Part shown: positions 8,229 through 17,755 of the stretch, in pieces | Numbering within the stretch: the first letter of the stretch is position 1 | How the letters are laid out: each line of letters starts with the position of its first letter | DNA from: Acidovorax sp. 106 | GTDB lineage: Bacteria; Pseudomonadota; Gammaproteobacteria; Burkholderiales; Burkholderiaceae_C | Assembly: GCF_003663825.1 (NCBI RefSeq) | Contig: NZ_RCCC01000001.1 | Span: forward strand, 1,558,501-1,622,500 | Direction of reading: 5' to 3' | Length of the DNA: 64,000 nt | Notes under the pieces: generated by a model | Told to the model about the DNA's origin: nothing | The model's input: the letters and a program-made list of their open reading frames with translations, nothing else | Database searches by the model: none | Program-made: the position numbers and the translations under genes

Positions 8229-11200
8229 GTGACCGACACCTCAGCATCCCAGCCCCCCGCCGATGGCCTCTACCTCGCCCGCGCCCTGCGCGAGCAGCGC
8301 ATCAGCATCCGGGGGGCGCGCACGCACAACCTCAAGAACATTGACCTGGACATTCCGCGCAACCAGTTGGTGGTGATCACGGGGTTGTCGGGTTCGGGCA
8401 AGTCGAGCCTGGCGTTTGACACGCTGTATGCCGAAGGGCAGCGGCGCTATGTGGAAAGCCTGTCCGCCTATGCGCGGCAGTTCCTGGGGCGGCTGGACAA
8501 GCCCGATGTGGACCTGATCGAAGGCCTGTCGCCCGCGATTTCCATCGAGCAGAAGGCCACCAGCCACAACCCGCGCTCCACCGTGGGCACGGTGACCGAG
8601 ATCCACGACTACCTGCGGCTTTTGTACGCCCGGGCGGGCACGCCGTTTTGCCCGGACCACAACCTGCCGCTGGCGGCGCAGACTGTGAGCCAGATGGTGG
8701 ATGCCGTGCTGGCCCTGCCCGAGGACACCAAGCTCATGCTGCTGGCGCCCGTGGCGCGCGAGAAGAAGGGCGAGTTCACCGAGCTGTTCGCGCAGATGCA
8801 GGCGCTGGGCTACGTCCGCTTTCGGGTGGATGGCCAGATTTACGAGCACGAGAACCTGCCCGCGCTCAAGAAGACCGAGAAGCACAACATCGACGTGGTG
8901 ATCGACCGCATCAAGGTGCGCGCCGACCTGCAGCAGCGCCTGGCCGAGAGCATCGAAGCGGTGCTGCGCGTGGGCGGTCACGAGGGCAATGGCCGTGTGC
9001 TGGCGCTGGAGATGGACACGGGGCAGGAGCATCTGTTCAGCAGTAAATTTGCATGCCCGGTGTGCAGCTATTCGCTGCCCGAGCTGGAACCGCGCCTGTT
9101 CTCGTTCAACTCGCCCATGGGTGCGTGCCCCGCGTGCGACGGCATTGGTCAGCGCGACGTGTTTGACCCGGCGCGGGTGGTGGCCTTCCCCACGCTGAGC
9201 CTGGCCAGCGGCGCCATCAAGGGCTGGGACCGGCGCAACGGCTACTACTTTGCGATGCTGGAGAGCCTGGCCAAGCACTACGCGTTTGACATTGAGGCGC
9301 CGTTTGAATCGCTTCCCGCACCGGTGCAGCACGCCATCCTGCACGGCTCGGGCGATGAAGAAATCGCCTTCAGCTACATCATGGACAGCGGCGCCTCCAA
9401 GGGCAAGGTGCACACCAAAAAGCATCCGTTCGAGGGCATCATCCCCAACATGGCACGCCGCTACCGCGAGACCGATTCAGTGGTGGTGCGCGAGGACCTG
9501 GCGCGCTTTCGCAGCACCCAGCCCTGCCCCGAATGCCACGGCACGCGCCTGCGCCGCGAAGCCCGCCACGTGCGGCTGGGCGAGGGCGAGCAGGCCCGCG
9601 CTATCTACGAAGTGAGCCACGCCACACTGAACACCGCCCACACCTGGTTCAACGACCTGAAGCTCACGGGCGCCAAGGCCGAGATTGCCGACAAAGTGGT
9701 GCGTGAGATCGCCACGCGCCTGCAGTTCCTGAACGACGTGGGCCTGAGCTATTTGAGCCTGGACCGCAGCGCTGAAACGCTCAGCGGTGGAGAGGCACAA
9801 CGCATCCGCCTCGCGTCACAAATCGGCTCGGGCCTCACGGGCGTGATGTATGTGCTGGACGAGCCCAGCATCGGCCTGCACCAGCGCGACAACGACCGCC
9901 TGATCGCCACGCTCAAACACCTGCGTGACATCGGCAACAGCGTGATCGTGGTGGAGCACGACGAAGACATGATGCGCGCCGCCGACCACGTGATCGACAT
10001 GGGCCCCGGTGCGGGCGTGCACGGCGGGCGGGTGATGGCGCAGGGCACGTACGACGAAGTGCGTGGCAACGCGCAGTCGCTCACCGGCCAGTACCTGTCG
10101 GGCGCCCGCACCATTGCCGTGCCCCAGCGCCGCACGCCCTGGTTGCCGGTGCTGGACCAGCCCGCGCCCGTGGTGGAGGCCAAGGCCAAATCGCGCTTTC
10201 CGCAAACCGAGGCGAGCAAGCGCCGCGCCGAGCGCATGGCCGAACACCATGCCCGCCAAGGCGCGCTGCAGGCGCTGCGCGTGGCAGGCGCCACGGGCAA
10301 TAACTTGAAGGGCGTGACGGTGGACTTCCCCGTGGGGCTGCTCACCTGCGTGACGGGCGTGTCGGGCTCGGGCAAGAGCACGCTGGTCAACGACACGCTG
10401 TATGCCGCCGTGGCCCGCCAGCTGTACCGCGCGCACGAAGAGCCAGCCGCGCACGACGAGATCGTGGGCATCGAGTACTTCGACAAGGTCATCAACGTCG
10501 ACCAGAGCCCCATTGGCCGCACGCCACGCAGCAACCCCGCGACCTACACCGGCCTGTTCACCCCCATCCGCGAACTGATGGCCGAGGTGAACACCGCCAA
10601 GGAGCGTGGCTACGGCCCTGGGCGCTTCAGCTTCAACGTGGCCGGTGGCCGCTGCGAGGCCTGCCAGGGCGACGGCGTGGTGAAGGTGGAGATGCACTTT
10701 CTGCCCGACGTGTACGTGCCCTGCGACATCTGCCACGGCCAGCGCTACAACCGCGAGACGCTGGAAGTGCTGTGGAAGGGCAAGAACATTGCGCAGATCC
10801 TGGAGCTGACGGTGGAAGACGCCGCCGCCTTCTTCAAGGACGTGCCCACCATCGCGCGCAAACTGCAGACGCTGCTGGATGTGGGGCTCTCCTACATTCG
10901 CCTGGGCCAGGCGGCCACCACGCTCTCGGGCGGCGAGGCGCAGCGTGTGAAGCTGGCGCAGGAGCTGAGCAAGCGCGACACCGGCCGCACGCTCTACATC
11001 CTGGACGAACCCACCACCGGCCTGCACTTTGCCGACATCGACCTGCTGCTCAAGGTGCTGCACCAACTGCGCGATGCGGGCAACACCATCGTCATCATCG
11101 AGCACAACCTCGATGTGATCAAAACCGCCGACTGGCTCATCGACATGGGCCCCGAGGGCGGTGCGGGCGGTGGCACCGTGGTGGGCGTGGGCACGCCCGA

Positions 11201-11285
11201 AGAACTGGCAGCCAACCCGGCCAGCCACACTGGGCGGTATCTGGCGCCGTATCTGGCGCAACATCTGCGGGCTAAATCTGAATAA
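8229..11285 (+). CDS. uvrA: Excinuclease ABC subunit A
   Basis: The damage-recognition ATPase of nucleotide excision repair, 1018 residues. It has two ABC modules: Walker [10 protein letters not shown] and [10 protein letters not shown], two LSGGEAQR signatures, and two zinc-binding loops (CPVC...CPAC with a 20-odd residue spacer, and CEAC...CDIC). The family core starts with [19 protein letters not shown] chose the GTG at 8229, giving a 30-residue extension; an in-frame ATG at 8199 is an alternative, and neither has a strong Shine-Dalgarno. The open frame runs far upstream, opposite the AraC gene, as a shadow. No LexA-like CTGT-N8-ACAG box is visible upstream. It ends 45 bp before the convergent esterase gene, the gap being filled by a palindromic repeat. 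Confidence 0.97.
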   Translation: MTDTSASQPPADGLYLARALREQRISIRGARTHNLKNIDLDIPRNQLVVITGLSGSGKSSLAFDTLYAEGQRRYVESLSAYARQFLGRLDKPDVDLIEGLSPAISIEQKATSHNPRSTVGTVTEIHDYLRLLYARAGTPFCPDHNLPLAAQTVSQMVDAVLALPEDTKLMLLAPVAREKKGEFTELFAQMQALGYVRFRVDGQIYEHENLPALKKTEKHNIDVVIDRIKVRADLQQRLAESIEAVLRVGGHEGNGRVLALEMDTGQEHLFSSKFACPVCSYSLPELEPRLFSFNSPMGACPACDGIGQRDVFDPARVVAFPTLSLASGAIKGWDRRNGYYFAMLESLAKHYAFDIEAPFESLPAPVQHAILHGSGDEEIAFSYIMDSGASKGKVHTKKHPFEGIIPNMARRYRETDSVVVREDLARFRSTQPCPECHGTRLRREARHVRLGEGEQARAIYEVSHATLNTAHTWFNDLKLTGAKAEIADKVVREIATRLQFLNDVGLSYLSLDRSAETLSGGEAQRIRLASQIGSGLTGVMYVLDEPSIGLHQRDNDRLIATLKHLRDIGNSVIVVEHDEDMMRAADHVIDMGPGAGVHGGRVMAQGTYDEVRGNAQSLTGQYLSGARTIAVPQRRTPWLPVLDQPAPVVEAKAKSRFPQTEASKRRAERMAEHHARQGALQALRVAGATGNNLKGVTVDFPVGLLTCVTGVSGSGKSTLVNDTLYAAVARQLYRAHEEPAAHDEIVGIEYFDKVINVDQSPIGRTPRSNPATYTGLFTPIRELMAEVNTAKERGYGPGRFSFNVAGGRCEACQGDGVVKVEMHFLPDVYVPCDICHGQRYNRETLEVLWKGKNIAQILELTVEDAAAFFKDVPTIARKLQTLLDVGLSYIRLGQAATTLSGGEAQRVKLAQELSKRDTGRTLYILDEPTTGLHFADIDLLLKVLHQLRDAGNTIVIIEHNLDVIKTADWLIDMGPEGGAGGGTVVGVGTPEELAANPASHTGRYLAPYLAQHLRAKSE

Positions 11286-11340
11286 AAATGGCCTCCAGCG
11301 CTTATAAATAAAGCGCTATAAGCTATCTATTTAATAGCAA
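11285..11340 (+). repeat. Palindromic intergenic repeat, copy 1
   Basis: Between convergent uvrA and the esterase gene. It shows the family layout: A-rich start, CCTCCAGCGCTTATAAATAA, a matching AAGCGCTATA arm, then AGCTATCTATTTAATAGCA. The inner GCGCTTATAAATAAAGCGC is a hairpin; the outer AGCTAT...ATAGCA forms a second small inverted repeat. The last codons and the TAA stop of the esterase gene lie inside it. Confidence 0.85.
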
Positions 11341-12350
11341 ATGGCAGCGCCACACCGCAACCGCCGCGCCACCTCGGCGTCCAGCGATCCCATGAAGACC
11401 TCCACCGCCCGGGTGTAGTCGCTCTCCAGCCCCAACTGGGCGTTGATTTCGCCGTGGCTCAGGTCCTGCGGCAACACCTCGGCACGGCCGCCCTGGTTGC
11501 GCACGTGGCGGGCCATGGCATCGGCCTGGGTGCAGGGCTGGTCGGCCCGTTCGGTAGAACACACCATCTGCATCGGCGGCGCGCCCGCCGTCCACTGGTG
11601 GAAGGGGGACAGCGCCACCCAATAGGCCGGGTCGCTGCCAAAGGCGTCGTCGTACAGCGGCATGTGGGGCGCGCGCATATAGGCGGGCACGTTCATCACC
11701 GCGCTGTCGAGCGAGACTGTGCCCAGCCACGGCCAGGCGCCTTCGCGCAGGGCCTGCGGTGCGCGGGCATTGAGCAGGGACACGAGGTGGGCACCGGCGG
11801 AGTGGCCCATGAGGATGAAGCGGTTCGGGTCACCACCCCAGGTGCCTGCGCGCTGCTGCGCGGCCATGAGGGCGGCCTGCACATCGCGCTCTTGCACCGC
11901 CACAGGGGCGTCGGGCAGCATGCGGTAATTGATGGAGATGAGGATGAAGCCCTTGGGCACCCAGCGGTTCACCTTCTCTTGCACCACGCGGCCCATGGCC
12001 TTGTCGCCATGCCGCCAGCCGCCGCCATGCACCATGAAGATGACGGGTGCGCGCACCGCACTGGCCACCAGGCTGTTGGTGCCCGTGCCAGCGCCAGCGC
12101 CTGTGGGGCTGGTGGGCACATACACGTCCATGCGCTGTGCAGGGTCTGTACCGTAGGGCACATCGGCAATGCGCTGCACGCCTGTGGGCAGGGCGGCCTC
12201 GGTGGCCGCAGCCTGCTTTTGTGCGATCAGGGCACGCAGGCGGCCACCGTTCTGTGGAGTGGTTTGTGCGGTGGTCTGGGCCTGCGCACTGGCGGTGGCC
12301 AGCGTGAGCGCGGCGAGGGCAGTCACTGTCAAAAGGTGGCGCAGGGACAT
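11331..12350 (-). CDS. Secreted alpha/beta hydrolase (esterase/lipase family)
   Basis: A 339-residue protein with a clear signal peptide (MSLRHLLTVTALAALTLATA, cleavage near SAQA-Q). The mature part has the HGGGW oxyanion motif (FMVHGGGWRHGD) and the nucleophile elbow GHSAGAH of the hormone-sensitive-lipase/BD-FAE type carboxylesterases, plus a candidate catalytic histidine in DLSHGEIN. It probably hydrolyses a small ester in the periplasm; substrate unknown. Start is ATG 12350; 28 upstream codons of open frame lack a signal sequence. The C terminus AICY and the TAA stop are encoded by the palindromic repeat at 11285-11340, which suggests the repeat inserted at or replaced the original gene end. 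Confidence 0.88.
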   Translation of the reverse strand: MSLRHLLTVTALAALTLATASAQAQTTAQTTPQNGGRLRALIAQKQAAATEAALPTGVQRIADVPYGTDPAQRMDVYVPTSPTGAGAGTGTNSLVASAVRAPVIFMVHGGGWRHGDKAMGRVVQEKVNRWVPKGFILISINYRMLPDAPVAVQERDVQAALMAAQQRAGTWGGDPNRFILMGHSAGAHLVSLLNARAPQALREGAWPWLGTVSLDSAVMNVPAYMRAPHMPLYDDAFGSDPAYWVALSPFHQWTAGAPPMQMVCSTERADQPCTQADAMARHVRNQGGRAEVLPQDLSHGEINAQLGLESDYTRAVEVFMGSLDAEVARRLRCGAAICY

Positions 12351-12426
12351 GGCAAAGCTCCTGTCAGGGTAAAAGGTGGAGGGCGGGAATGAGAAGGGAC
12401 GATGGAGAAGGTCGGCTCTAACCAAA

Positions 12427-12486
12427 CCGTTCACGCTGAGCCTGTAAAAGCGCCGCGCAAGGCTTCGACAAGCTCAGCCCGAACGG
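12427..12486. repeat. Inverted pair of the TTCGACAAGCTCAGCCCGAA-type repeat
   Basis: An exact copy of the repeat core lies at 12463-12486 (CTTCGACAAGCTCAGCCCGA...). A degenerate inverted copy (CCGTTCACGCTGAGCCTG) lies at 12427-12450, with a 12-base loop, giving a potential hairpin upstream of the esterase start. The same sequence is tandemly repeated at 46700-46854. Confidence 0.75.
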
Positions 12487-12537
12487 ATATTTCTAGCTCA
12501 CACAGGCCAGGTGCCGGCGACGAACTCAAGACCGACC

Positions 12538-13134
12538 TCAAGGCCGCACAGGGCAGGCCATCGCCGTGCCGCTGGCGTCGTAGCAGGTGGCGCTACGGCT
12601 CAAGCCAGTGTCTTTGCTGTAGCTGCTTTGCGCCTGCACGCTGTTGCCGGTGGCCGCGCTGGTAGCGGTGGTGCTGCGCGCTTGCGTGACGGTGCCGTCG
12701 GCGTTGCGGGTAGCCCCGCCGCTGCTTTGCAGGCTGCCCTGCGCACCCTGGGCCGACACGGTGCCGCTGTGGCTGGCGCTGCCGTCGGCGCTGCGGGTGG
12801 TGCTGCCCTGGCGCGTGGCCATGCCGCCCTGCGCGCCCATGGCAGCGCTGCGGCTTGTCACGCTCGCGTTGCCCTGCCCATCGGTGGCGGCGGTGCGGCT
12901 GCGCAGCACGGCGCCGTTCGGGCCACTGCGGGCCACGCCGGTGTGGGTGGCGGTGCTGCCGTCTGCGTTGTGTTCCACGCTGTGGCGGGTGCGGGCCTGG
13001 GCCTCGGCCGGGGCGGCCAGCGCCAGCACAGCGCTGAAACCCAGCGCGGTGAGGGCCGAGAACACAAAGACGCCCGCTGCCAGCACGGGGCGTTGCAGCA
13101 GGTCAGGGTCAGCGGGGCGGGTCAGCGAAGGCAT
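12538..13134 (-). CDS. Exported repeat-containing protein of unknown function
   Basis: A 198-residue protein. The N terminus has a basic/polar start, a hydrophobic stretch (VLAAGVFVFSALTALGFSAV) and an ALAAPAEAQA cleavage-like region, so export is likely. The mature part is low in hydrophobic residues and rich in Ser, Thr, Gly, Ala. It contains three [N/S]ADG[S/T] blocks (NADGSTATHTG, SADGSASHSG, NADGTVTQ) with intervening GPNGAV/GAQGSL turns, a repeat pattern consistent with a fibrous or beta-solenoid surface protein. The C-terminal region has two cysteines. Start ATG 13134 follows AAGGAG with nine-base spacing. It is divergent from the ompR-envZ pair, and operator-like repeats lie between them, so it may be a target of that system. 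I do not recognise the family. Confidence 0.75.
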   Translation of the reverse strand: MPSLTRPADPDLLQRPVLAAGVFVFSALTALGFSAVLALAAPAEAQARTRHSVEHNADGSTATHTGVARSGPNGAVLRSRTAATDGQGNASVTSRSAAMGAQGGMATRQGSTTRSADGSASHSGTVSAQGAQGSLQSSGGATRNADGTVTQARSTTATSAATGNSVQAQSSYSKDTGLSRSATCYDASGTAMACPVRP

Positions 13135-13227
13135 GGCAATGAACTCCTTGGGGTATGCCTCGGAATGCGGCATGGCTGTACTGTGCTCCCCAGGTGTGAG
13201 CCATTGATGGCAGAAAACGGCCGATGT

Positions 13228-13273
13228 ATGACAAACCATGACAAACGCCAGCGGCCCGGTCATGCCTTGTCAT
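13228..13273. promoter_or_regulatory. Cluster of four ATGACAA-type decamers, candidate OmpR-type operator
   Basis: On the plus strand ATGACAAACC and ATGACAAACG are exact neighbours (13228-13247). On the minus strand ATGACAAGGC and ATGACCGGGC are also exact neighbours (13273-13254). Decamer direct repeats are the usual layout of OmpR/PhoB-family binding sites. The cluster lies between ompR (start 13344) and the divergent secreted-protein gene (start 13134), 71 and 94 bp away. Confidence 0.6.
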
Positions 13274-13343
13274 GGCTGCCGAGGCGAAAGACGCGCCAAC
13301 GCCTACCATTGCCACCATTCCCCTTCCAACGCTGTCCCAGCCC

Positions 13344-14087
13344 ATGACCGACACCCTGGCCAAAATCCTGGTCGCAGATGATGAGCCCGACCTGCGCGCC
13401 CTGCTGCAGCGCTACCTGAGCGACCAGGGCTACACCGTGCGCACGGTCGATGGCGGCGGGCCGCTCGATGCGCTGCTGCAGCGTGAGCGGTTTGACGTGC
13501 TGGTGCTGGATGTGATGATACCGGGCGAAAATGGCTTGTCCATCTGCCGGCGACTGCGCGCGCAGGGCGAGACCATTCCCATCCTGATGCTCACCGCCCG
13601 CGGCGACCCGGTGGACCGCATCGTGGGCCTGGAGATGGGCGCAGACGACTACCTGCCCAAGCCCTTCAACCCGCGCGAGCTGCTGGCCCGCATCCAGGCC
13701 ATGGTGCGCCGCCAGCGCATGCTGGGCGCGCACACCGGGCCGCAGGGTGTGCACGAACGAATCGCGTTTGGCGACTTGGTGCTGCTGCCCACCGAGCGGC
13801 GACTGGAAAAGGCGGGGGCGGACATCCCCCTCACCACGGGCGAATTCGCCCTGTTGCTGGCGCTGGCGCAAAACCCGCAGCGCCCGCTGGGCCGCGACCG
13901 GCTCATGGCCCTGGCCTACGGCCCCGACCACACGGCCACCGACCGCAGCATTGATGTGCAGATCATGCGGCTGCGCAAGCTCATTGAAGCCGACCCGGCC
14001 CAGCCGCGCCACATCCGCACCGTGTGGGGCGTGGGCTATGTGTTTGTGCCCGATGGGGCTGCGCCTGCCAGCGGGGGCAGGCCATGA
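13344..14087 (+). CDS. ompR: OmpR family response regulator
   Basis: A 247-residue two-component response regulator. The receiver domain (1-125) has the acidic pocket ADDEPD, phospho-acceptor D56 (LVLDVM), T84 and K106 (PKPF). The C-terminal winged helix ends TVWGVGYVFVPDG, almost the same as Escherichia OmpR (TVWGLGYVFVPDG), and PLTTGEFALL is likewise OmpR-like. Start ATG 13344 gives the normal family length. Its TGA stop overlaps the ATG of the sensor kinase gene by ATGA, so the two are translationally coupled. It probably controls outer-membrane or envelope genes in response to the kinase. Confidence 0.92.
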   Translation: MTDTLAKILVADDEPDLRALLQRYLSDQGYTVRTVDGGGPLDALLQRERFDVLVLDVMIPGENGLSICRRLRAQGETIPILMLTARGDPVDRIVGLEMGADDYLPKPFNPRELLARIQAMVRRQRMLGAHTGPQGVHERIAFGDLVLLPTERRLEKAGADIPLTTGEFALLLALAQNPQRPLGRDRLMALAYGPDHTATDRSIDVQIMRLRKLIEADPAQPRHIRTVWGVGYVFVPDGAAPASGGRP

Positions 14088-15487
14088 CTGCGGCTGCTTC
14101 TGCGGTCACTGCCGCTGCTGCCGCTGCGCCGCGTGGCCTCTGGCCCCGCAGCCTACTGGGGCGCAACCTGCTGCTGATGGCGGTGCTCATCGTGCTGGGG
14201 CAGCTGTGCGCGGCGGCGCTGGTACGGCACATGATCCTCAAACCCCGCGTGGCGCAAGTGGCCGATGGCGTGGCGCGCAATGTGGCCGCCATCCGCGCTG
14301 GGCTGCAGGCGCTGCCGCCAGGGCAACGGCAAGATTTTGTGCAGGCCTTCAACGCCCAGGCCGCACAAACGCAGGCCCACGCACTGGCCGCTGCACCGGG
14401 CAGTTGGCGCACCGTGCTATCGCCCATGGAGCGGCAGTTTGTGCGCGCTGTGACGCAGCGGCTGGATGCTGCACAAGGCACACAGGCCACGTCCGCTGAG
14501 CCAGTGTGGCGGCGCGACAGCAGCGGCGTGCTGTCGCTGCGCGTGGTGCATGAGGGCGCGCAGGGGCCGGAAACCTACTGGCTCAACCTGCCCAGCGTCT
14601 TTCCGACGCGCGAGTTCACCGGGGCCTGGCTCATGGCCACGCTGGCCAGCATGGTGCTGGCGCTGGCGGGCGCGTGGTGGCTGCAGCGCCACCTCAACCA
14701 GCCGCTGCAGCGCGTGGTGCAGGCCGCGCAGCGCCTGGCCCGGGGCCAGCCGCCCGCGCCCCTGTCCCAGGACGGCCCCACCGAGATCGCCACCGTGGCC
14801 CGCAGCTTCAACCACATGGCGCACAGCCTGGCGCAGGCCGATCGGGAACGCGCCCTGATGCTCGCGGGCGTGTCGCACGACCTGCGCACCCCGCTGACCA
14901 AGCTGCGCCTGGGGGTGGAGATTGCGGGCGCGCAGATCGAGCCCGAACTGGCCACGGGCATGGTGCGCAGCATGGACGAGATGGACGCGATCGTCGGCCA
15001 GTTTTTGCACTTTGCCCGCATGCAAGAAGCCGAGCCCCCGCAGCCTGCCGCGCTGGACGACCTGGCCCAGGCTATCGCCCAGGCGCAGGCCGACCATGGC
15101 CGCAGCGTGGCGCTGGAGTTGGGCGCACCGCCCCTTGCGCCCGTGCAGCCCCAGGCCCTGCGCCGCGCGGTGGACAACCTGGTGGAGAACGCCTGGCGCC
15201 ACGGCACCGCGCCCGTGGTGCTGCGCACGGGCAGCGAAGGCGATGCCGTCTGGATCGAAGTGCAGGACCATGGCCCCGGCCTGCCCGCCAGCGAGCTAGA
15301 CCGCGTGCGCCAGCCCTTTGCCCGGGGCGAGGCAGCCCGCAGCGGACGCCCCGGCGCCGGGCTGGGCCTGGCCATTGCCGACCGCGTGGCCCGCGCGCAC
15401 GGCGGGCGGCTCACGCTGCACAGCGCCCCCGGCCAAGGGCTGCGGGCGCGGCTGGTGCTGCCTGTGGGTCTGGCCCCAAAGATTTGA
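14084..15487 (+). CDS. envZ: EnvZ-type sensor histidine kinase
   Basis: A 467-residue inner-membrane kinase. There are two membrane segments (about 28-47 and 180-200) enclosing a 130-residue periplasmic domain, then HAMP, a HisKA phosphoacceptor helix with H265 in GVSHDLRTP, and a HATPase_c domain with N box (VDNLVENAWRHG), G1 (DHGPGLP) and G2 (GAGLGLAIA). It should autophosphorylate on H265 and pass the phosphate to the OmpR-type regulator whose stop overlaps its start. The name envZ rests mainly on the partner and layout; the periplasmic domain is not conserved enough to assign a stimulus. It is followed by a palindromic repeat and then by a convergent gene. Confidence 0.88.
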   Translation: MTAAASAVTAAAAAAPRGLWPRSLLGRNLLLMAVLIVLGQLCAAALVRHMILKPRVAQVADGVARNVAAIRAGLQALPPGQRQDFVQAFNAQAAQTQAHALAAAPGSWRTVLSPMERQFVRAVTQRLDAAQGTQATSAEPVWRRDSSGVLSLRVVHEGAQGPETYWLNLPSVFPTREFTGAWLMATLASMVLALAGAWWLQRHLNQPLQRVVQAAQRLARGQPPAPLSQDGPTEIATVARSFNHMAHSLAQADRERALMLAGVSHDLRTPLTKLRLGVEIAGAQIEPELATGMVRSMDEMDAIVGQFLHFARMQEAEPPQPAALDDLAQAIAQAQADHGRSVALELGAPPLAPVQPQALRRAVDNLVENAWRHGTAPVVLRTGSEGDAVWIEVQDHGPGLPASELDRVRQPFARGEAARSGRPGAGLGLAIADRVARAHGGRLTLHSAPGQGLRARLVLPVGLAPKI

Positions 15488-15545
15488 GCAAAAACAGGTC
15501 GCAGCGCTAGATATATCAGCGCAGACAGCTACGCTTTTAATAGCA
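15488..15545 (+). repeat. Palindromic intergenic repeat, copy 2
   Basis: Fills the gap between convergent envZ and the sigma-54 activator gene. It keeps AAAAACAGGTCGCAGCGCT, a diverged inner arm (ATATCAGCGC), AGCTACG and TTTTAATAGCA of the family. Confidence 0.75.
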
Positions 15546-15549
15546 AAAA

Positions 15550-17523
15550 TCAATGCACGCGCGCTGCCAGCTTGCGGTACAGCGTTTGGCGGCTGATGCC
15601 GAGCTGGCGGGCGGCCTGGGATACGTTGCCGCGCGCGCTTTGCAGGGCCTGGTCGATGGCGGCACTGGAGAGTTGTTGCAGGCTCAGCGGCGCGGGGGTG
15701 GGCAGGTTGGCCTGTCCGTGTGCATGGGCAGGCATGGACAGGGCGAACGCTGCGGGTGCAGCCACCGCTTGCAGCGCCTGCACGATGTCGTCGCCCAGGT
15801 GCTCCCAGCCCAGCTGGTCTTCGCCCTCGGCCAGCATGGCGCACGCGGTGCGCAGCACGCTGGCGTATTGGCGCAGGTTGCCGGGCCAGGGGTGGGTGGC
15901 CAGGCGCTCTAGCAGCGCGGGGGCCAGGTGCACGGGGTGGGGCAGGCCCTGCTCGGCGGCCAAGTCGGCCAGCAGTTGGCTGGTGAGGGCGGCAAAGTCG
16001 GTGCGCTCGCGCAGGGCGGGCAATTGCACCGTCAGGCCGTTCAAGCGGTAGTACAGATCGTGCCGAAAGCGCCCCTGCTCTGCGGCCTGCAGCAGTTGGC
16101 AGTGCGTGGCGCTGATGAGGCCAAAGTCCACCGGCACGGCCTGGCCTGCACCCACGGGCGTCACGCTGCGGTCTTGCAGCACGCGCAGCAGGCGGGTTTG
16201 CAGGGCCAGGGGCATGTCGCCGATCTCGTCAAGAAACAGCGTGCCGCCGTGGGCCTGGCGCAGGCGGCCCAGGCTGCCTTCTTTGCGGGCGCCGGTGAAG
16301 GCGCCGGCCACATGGCCAAACAGTTCGGATTCGATCAGGTGCTCGGGGATGGCGGCGCAGTTGATAGCCACGAAGGGCCCTTCGCGCCGTGGGCCGCTGG
16401 CGTGCAGGGCGCGGGCAAACACTTCTTTTCCCACGCCCGATTCGCCCTGGATGAGCACCGGGATGGGCTTGCCCACCACGCGGCGGGCCTTGTCGGCGGC
16501 GGCGCGCCAGCGGGCGTCGCCGGTGTCGAGCCGGGCCAGGGCGTCGTCCGGCACGGCCGCCGTGGGGGCGCTGGCGGTGGGCTTGTGCACGGCGGGCCAG
16601 GCGGCGGCGTCCAGTTGCACCTGGGCATACAGCAAGGCCCCGCCGCGCAGGCGCAGCGCCTGGGGCTGCTGGGGGCGACGGTGGTGGTGCGAGAGCAGGT
16701 CGTCGAGCCGCACGTCGGCCACCCGCTCGAGCAAGGTGGCGCCCAGGTCGCCCGTGTGTAGGCCCAGCTGGGCCAGGGCCACGCGGTTGGCGCCCACGAT
16801 CCAGCCGTCGGCCGACACGGCCAGGATGCCTTCGGCCACGCTGCCAATGCCTTCGGGCTCGCGGTGCAGGTGCAGGCGGATGTTGCGCTTGCAGGTGGCC
16901 ACCAGCAGGCGGTTTTCGATCATGCGGGCGGCCGTGCTGACCAGGCCCAGGGTGTGGGCGTGGCCGTTGCGGTGGTCGCCCGAGATGTCGAGGATGCCCA
17001 GCAACTCGCCCGTGGCCGAGAGGATGGGCGAGGCTGCGCAGGTGAGGAAGCTGTTTCGCTCCAGAAAATGCTCGCCGCCATGCACCTCGACCGCGCTGCC
17101 CTCGGCCAGCGCCGTGCCAATGGCGTTGGTGCCCCGGTGGGCCTCGTGCCACGACGCGCCGCAGGTCAGCGCCACGCGCTCGGCCTTGTCGATAAAGCCG
17201 GGGCTGCCCAGCGTGTGCATGAGCATGCCTGCGCGGTCGGCCAGCACCACCACGCTGTGGCTGTGGCGCACCTGGTCGAACAGGTATTCCATGATGGGGC
17301 GCGAGTGGGTGAGCAGGCTGTGGTTGCCTGCCATGGCCTGGCGCAGGTCGCCGGTACTGGGCAGGTCGGCCATGGCGCGCCCGGTGGGGGCCAGGCCTGC
17401 GGCCAGGCTGCGCCGCCATGAGCGGGCCAGCCGCTCGTCCACCACGCCACTGGGGCAATGGCCGTGTTCCAGCAAATGTCGCCGGGCCTGTTGCAAGGCC
17501 AGCAGGGGGGATGTGGTGCGCAC
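15550..17523 (-). CDS. Sigma-54-dependent Fis family activator (AcoR type)
   Basis: A 657-residue enhancer-binding protein. It has an N-terminal GAF region (about 70-200), a central AAA+ domain with Walker A GESGVGKE (about residue 360), the sigma-54 contact loop GAFTGA and Walker B GGTLFLDEIGDM, and a C-terminal Fis helix-turn-helix (GNVSQAARQLGISRQTLYRK). This layout is that of AcoR/AcxR regulators of acetoin and alcohol catabolism. I chose the GTG at 17523 because AGGAG stands five bases before it; an ATG at 17631 would add 36 residues of unlikely sequence. It is divergent from the aldehyde dehydrogenase gene, whose upstream region carries a -24/-12 promoter and an inverted repeat, so local activation of the dehydrogenase genes is likely. 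Confidence 0.9.
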   Translation of the reverse strand: MRTTSPLLALQQARRHLLEHGHCPSGVVDERLARSWRRSLAAGLAPTGRAMADLPSTGDLRQAMAGNHSLLTHSRPIMEYLFDQVRHSHSVVVLADRAGMLMHTLGSPGFIDKAERVALTCGASWHEAHRGTNAIGTALAEGSAVEVHGGEHFLERNSFLTCAASPILSATGELLGILDISGDHRNGHAHTLGLVSTAARMIENRLLVATCKRNIRLHLHREPEGIGSVAEGILAVSADGWIVGANRVALAQLGLHTGDLGATLLERVADVRLDDLLSHHHRRPQQPQALRLRGGALLYAQVQLDAAAWPAVHKPTASAPTAAVPDDALARLDTGDARWRAAADKARRVVGKPIPVLIQGESGVGKEVFARALHASGPRREGPFVAINCAAIPEHLIESELFGHVAGAFTGARKEGSLGRLRQAHGGTLFLDEIGDMPLALQTRLLRVLQDRSVTPVGAGQAVPVDFGLISATHCQLLQAAEQGRFRHDLYYRLNGLTVQLPALRERTDFAALTSQLLADLAAEQGLPHPVHLAPALLERLATHPWPGNLRQYASVLRTACAMLAEGEDQLGWEHLGDDIVQALQAVAAPAAFALSMPAHAHGQANLPTPAPLSLQQLSSAAIDQALQSARGNVSQAARQLGISRQTLYRKLAARVH

Positions 17524-17615
17524 GCTGTCTCCTGAGCGGGCGTCATGGCGTCCCGCTTTGCGCCGCAGTATGGCCGGGCCTGAGGGGCGGGGCAAGAGCG
17601 TTTGCACAGGGGGGT

Positions 17616-17658
17616 GTTCCAACTGTTCCATTTCGTGACAGGTGTTCTGTGTTGGAAC
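17616..17658. promoter_or_regulatory. Inverted repeat GTTCCAAC...GTTGGAAC, candidate enhancer site of the sigma-54 activator
   Basis: GTTCCAAC (17616-17623) and GTTGGAAC (17651-17658) are exact inverted copies whose starts are 35 bp apart. Further TGTTCCA and TGTTC half-sites lie between them. The pair is about 100-140 bp upstream of the -24/-12 promoter, the usual distance for enhancer-binding proteins. Confidence 0.6.
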
Positions 17659-17755
17659 GTAACGCGGTGGCCGGGCGGCCCCCGCACAGCACCCCTGGTT
17701 GCCAAAAATTCAATGGAATCAAGGGCTTGCCTGCCTAGCCCGGCGCAGCCAATGG

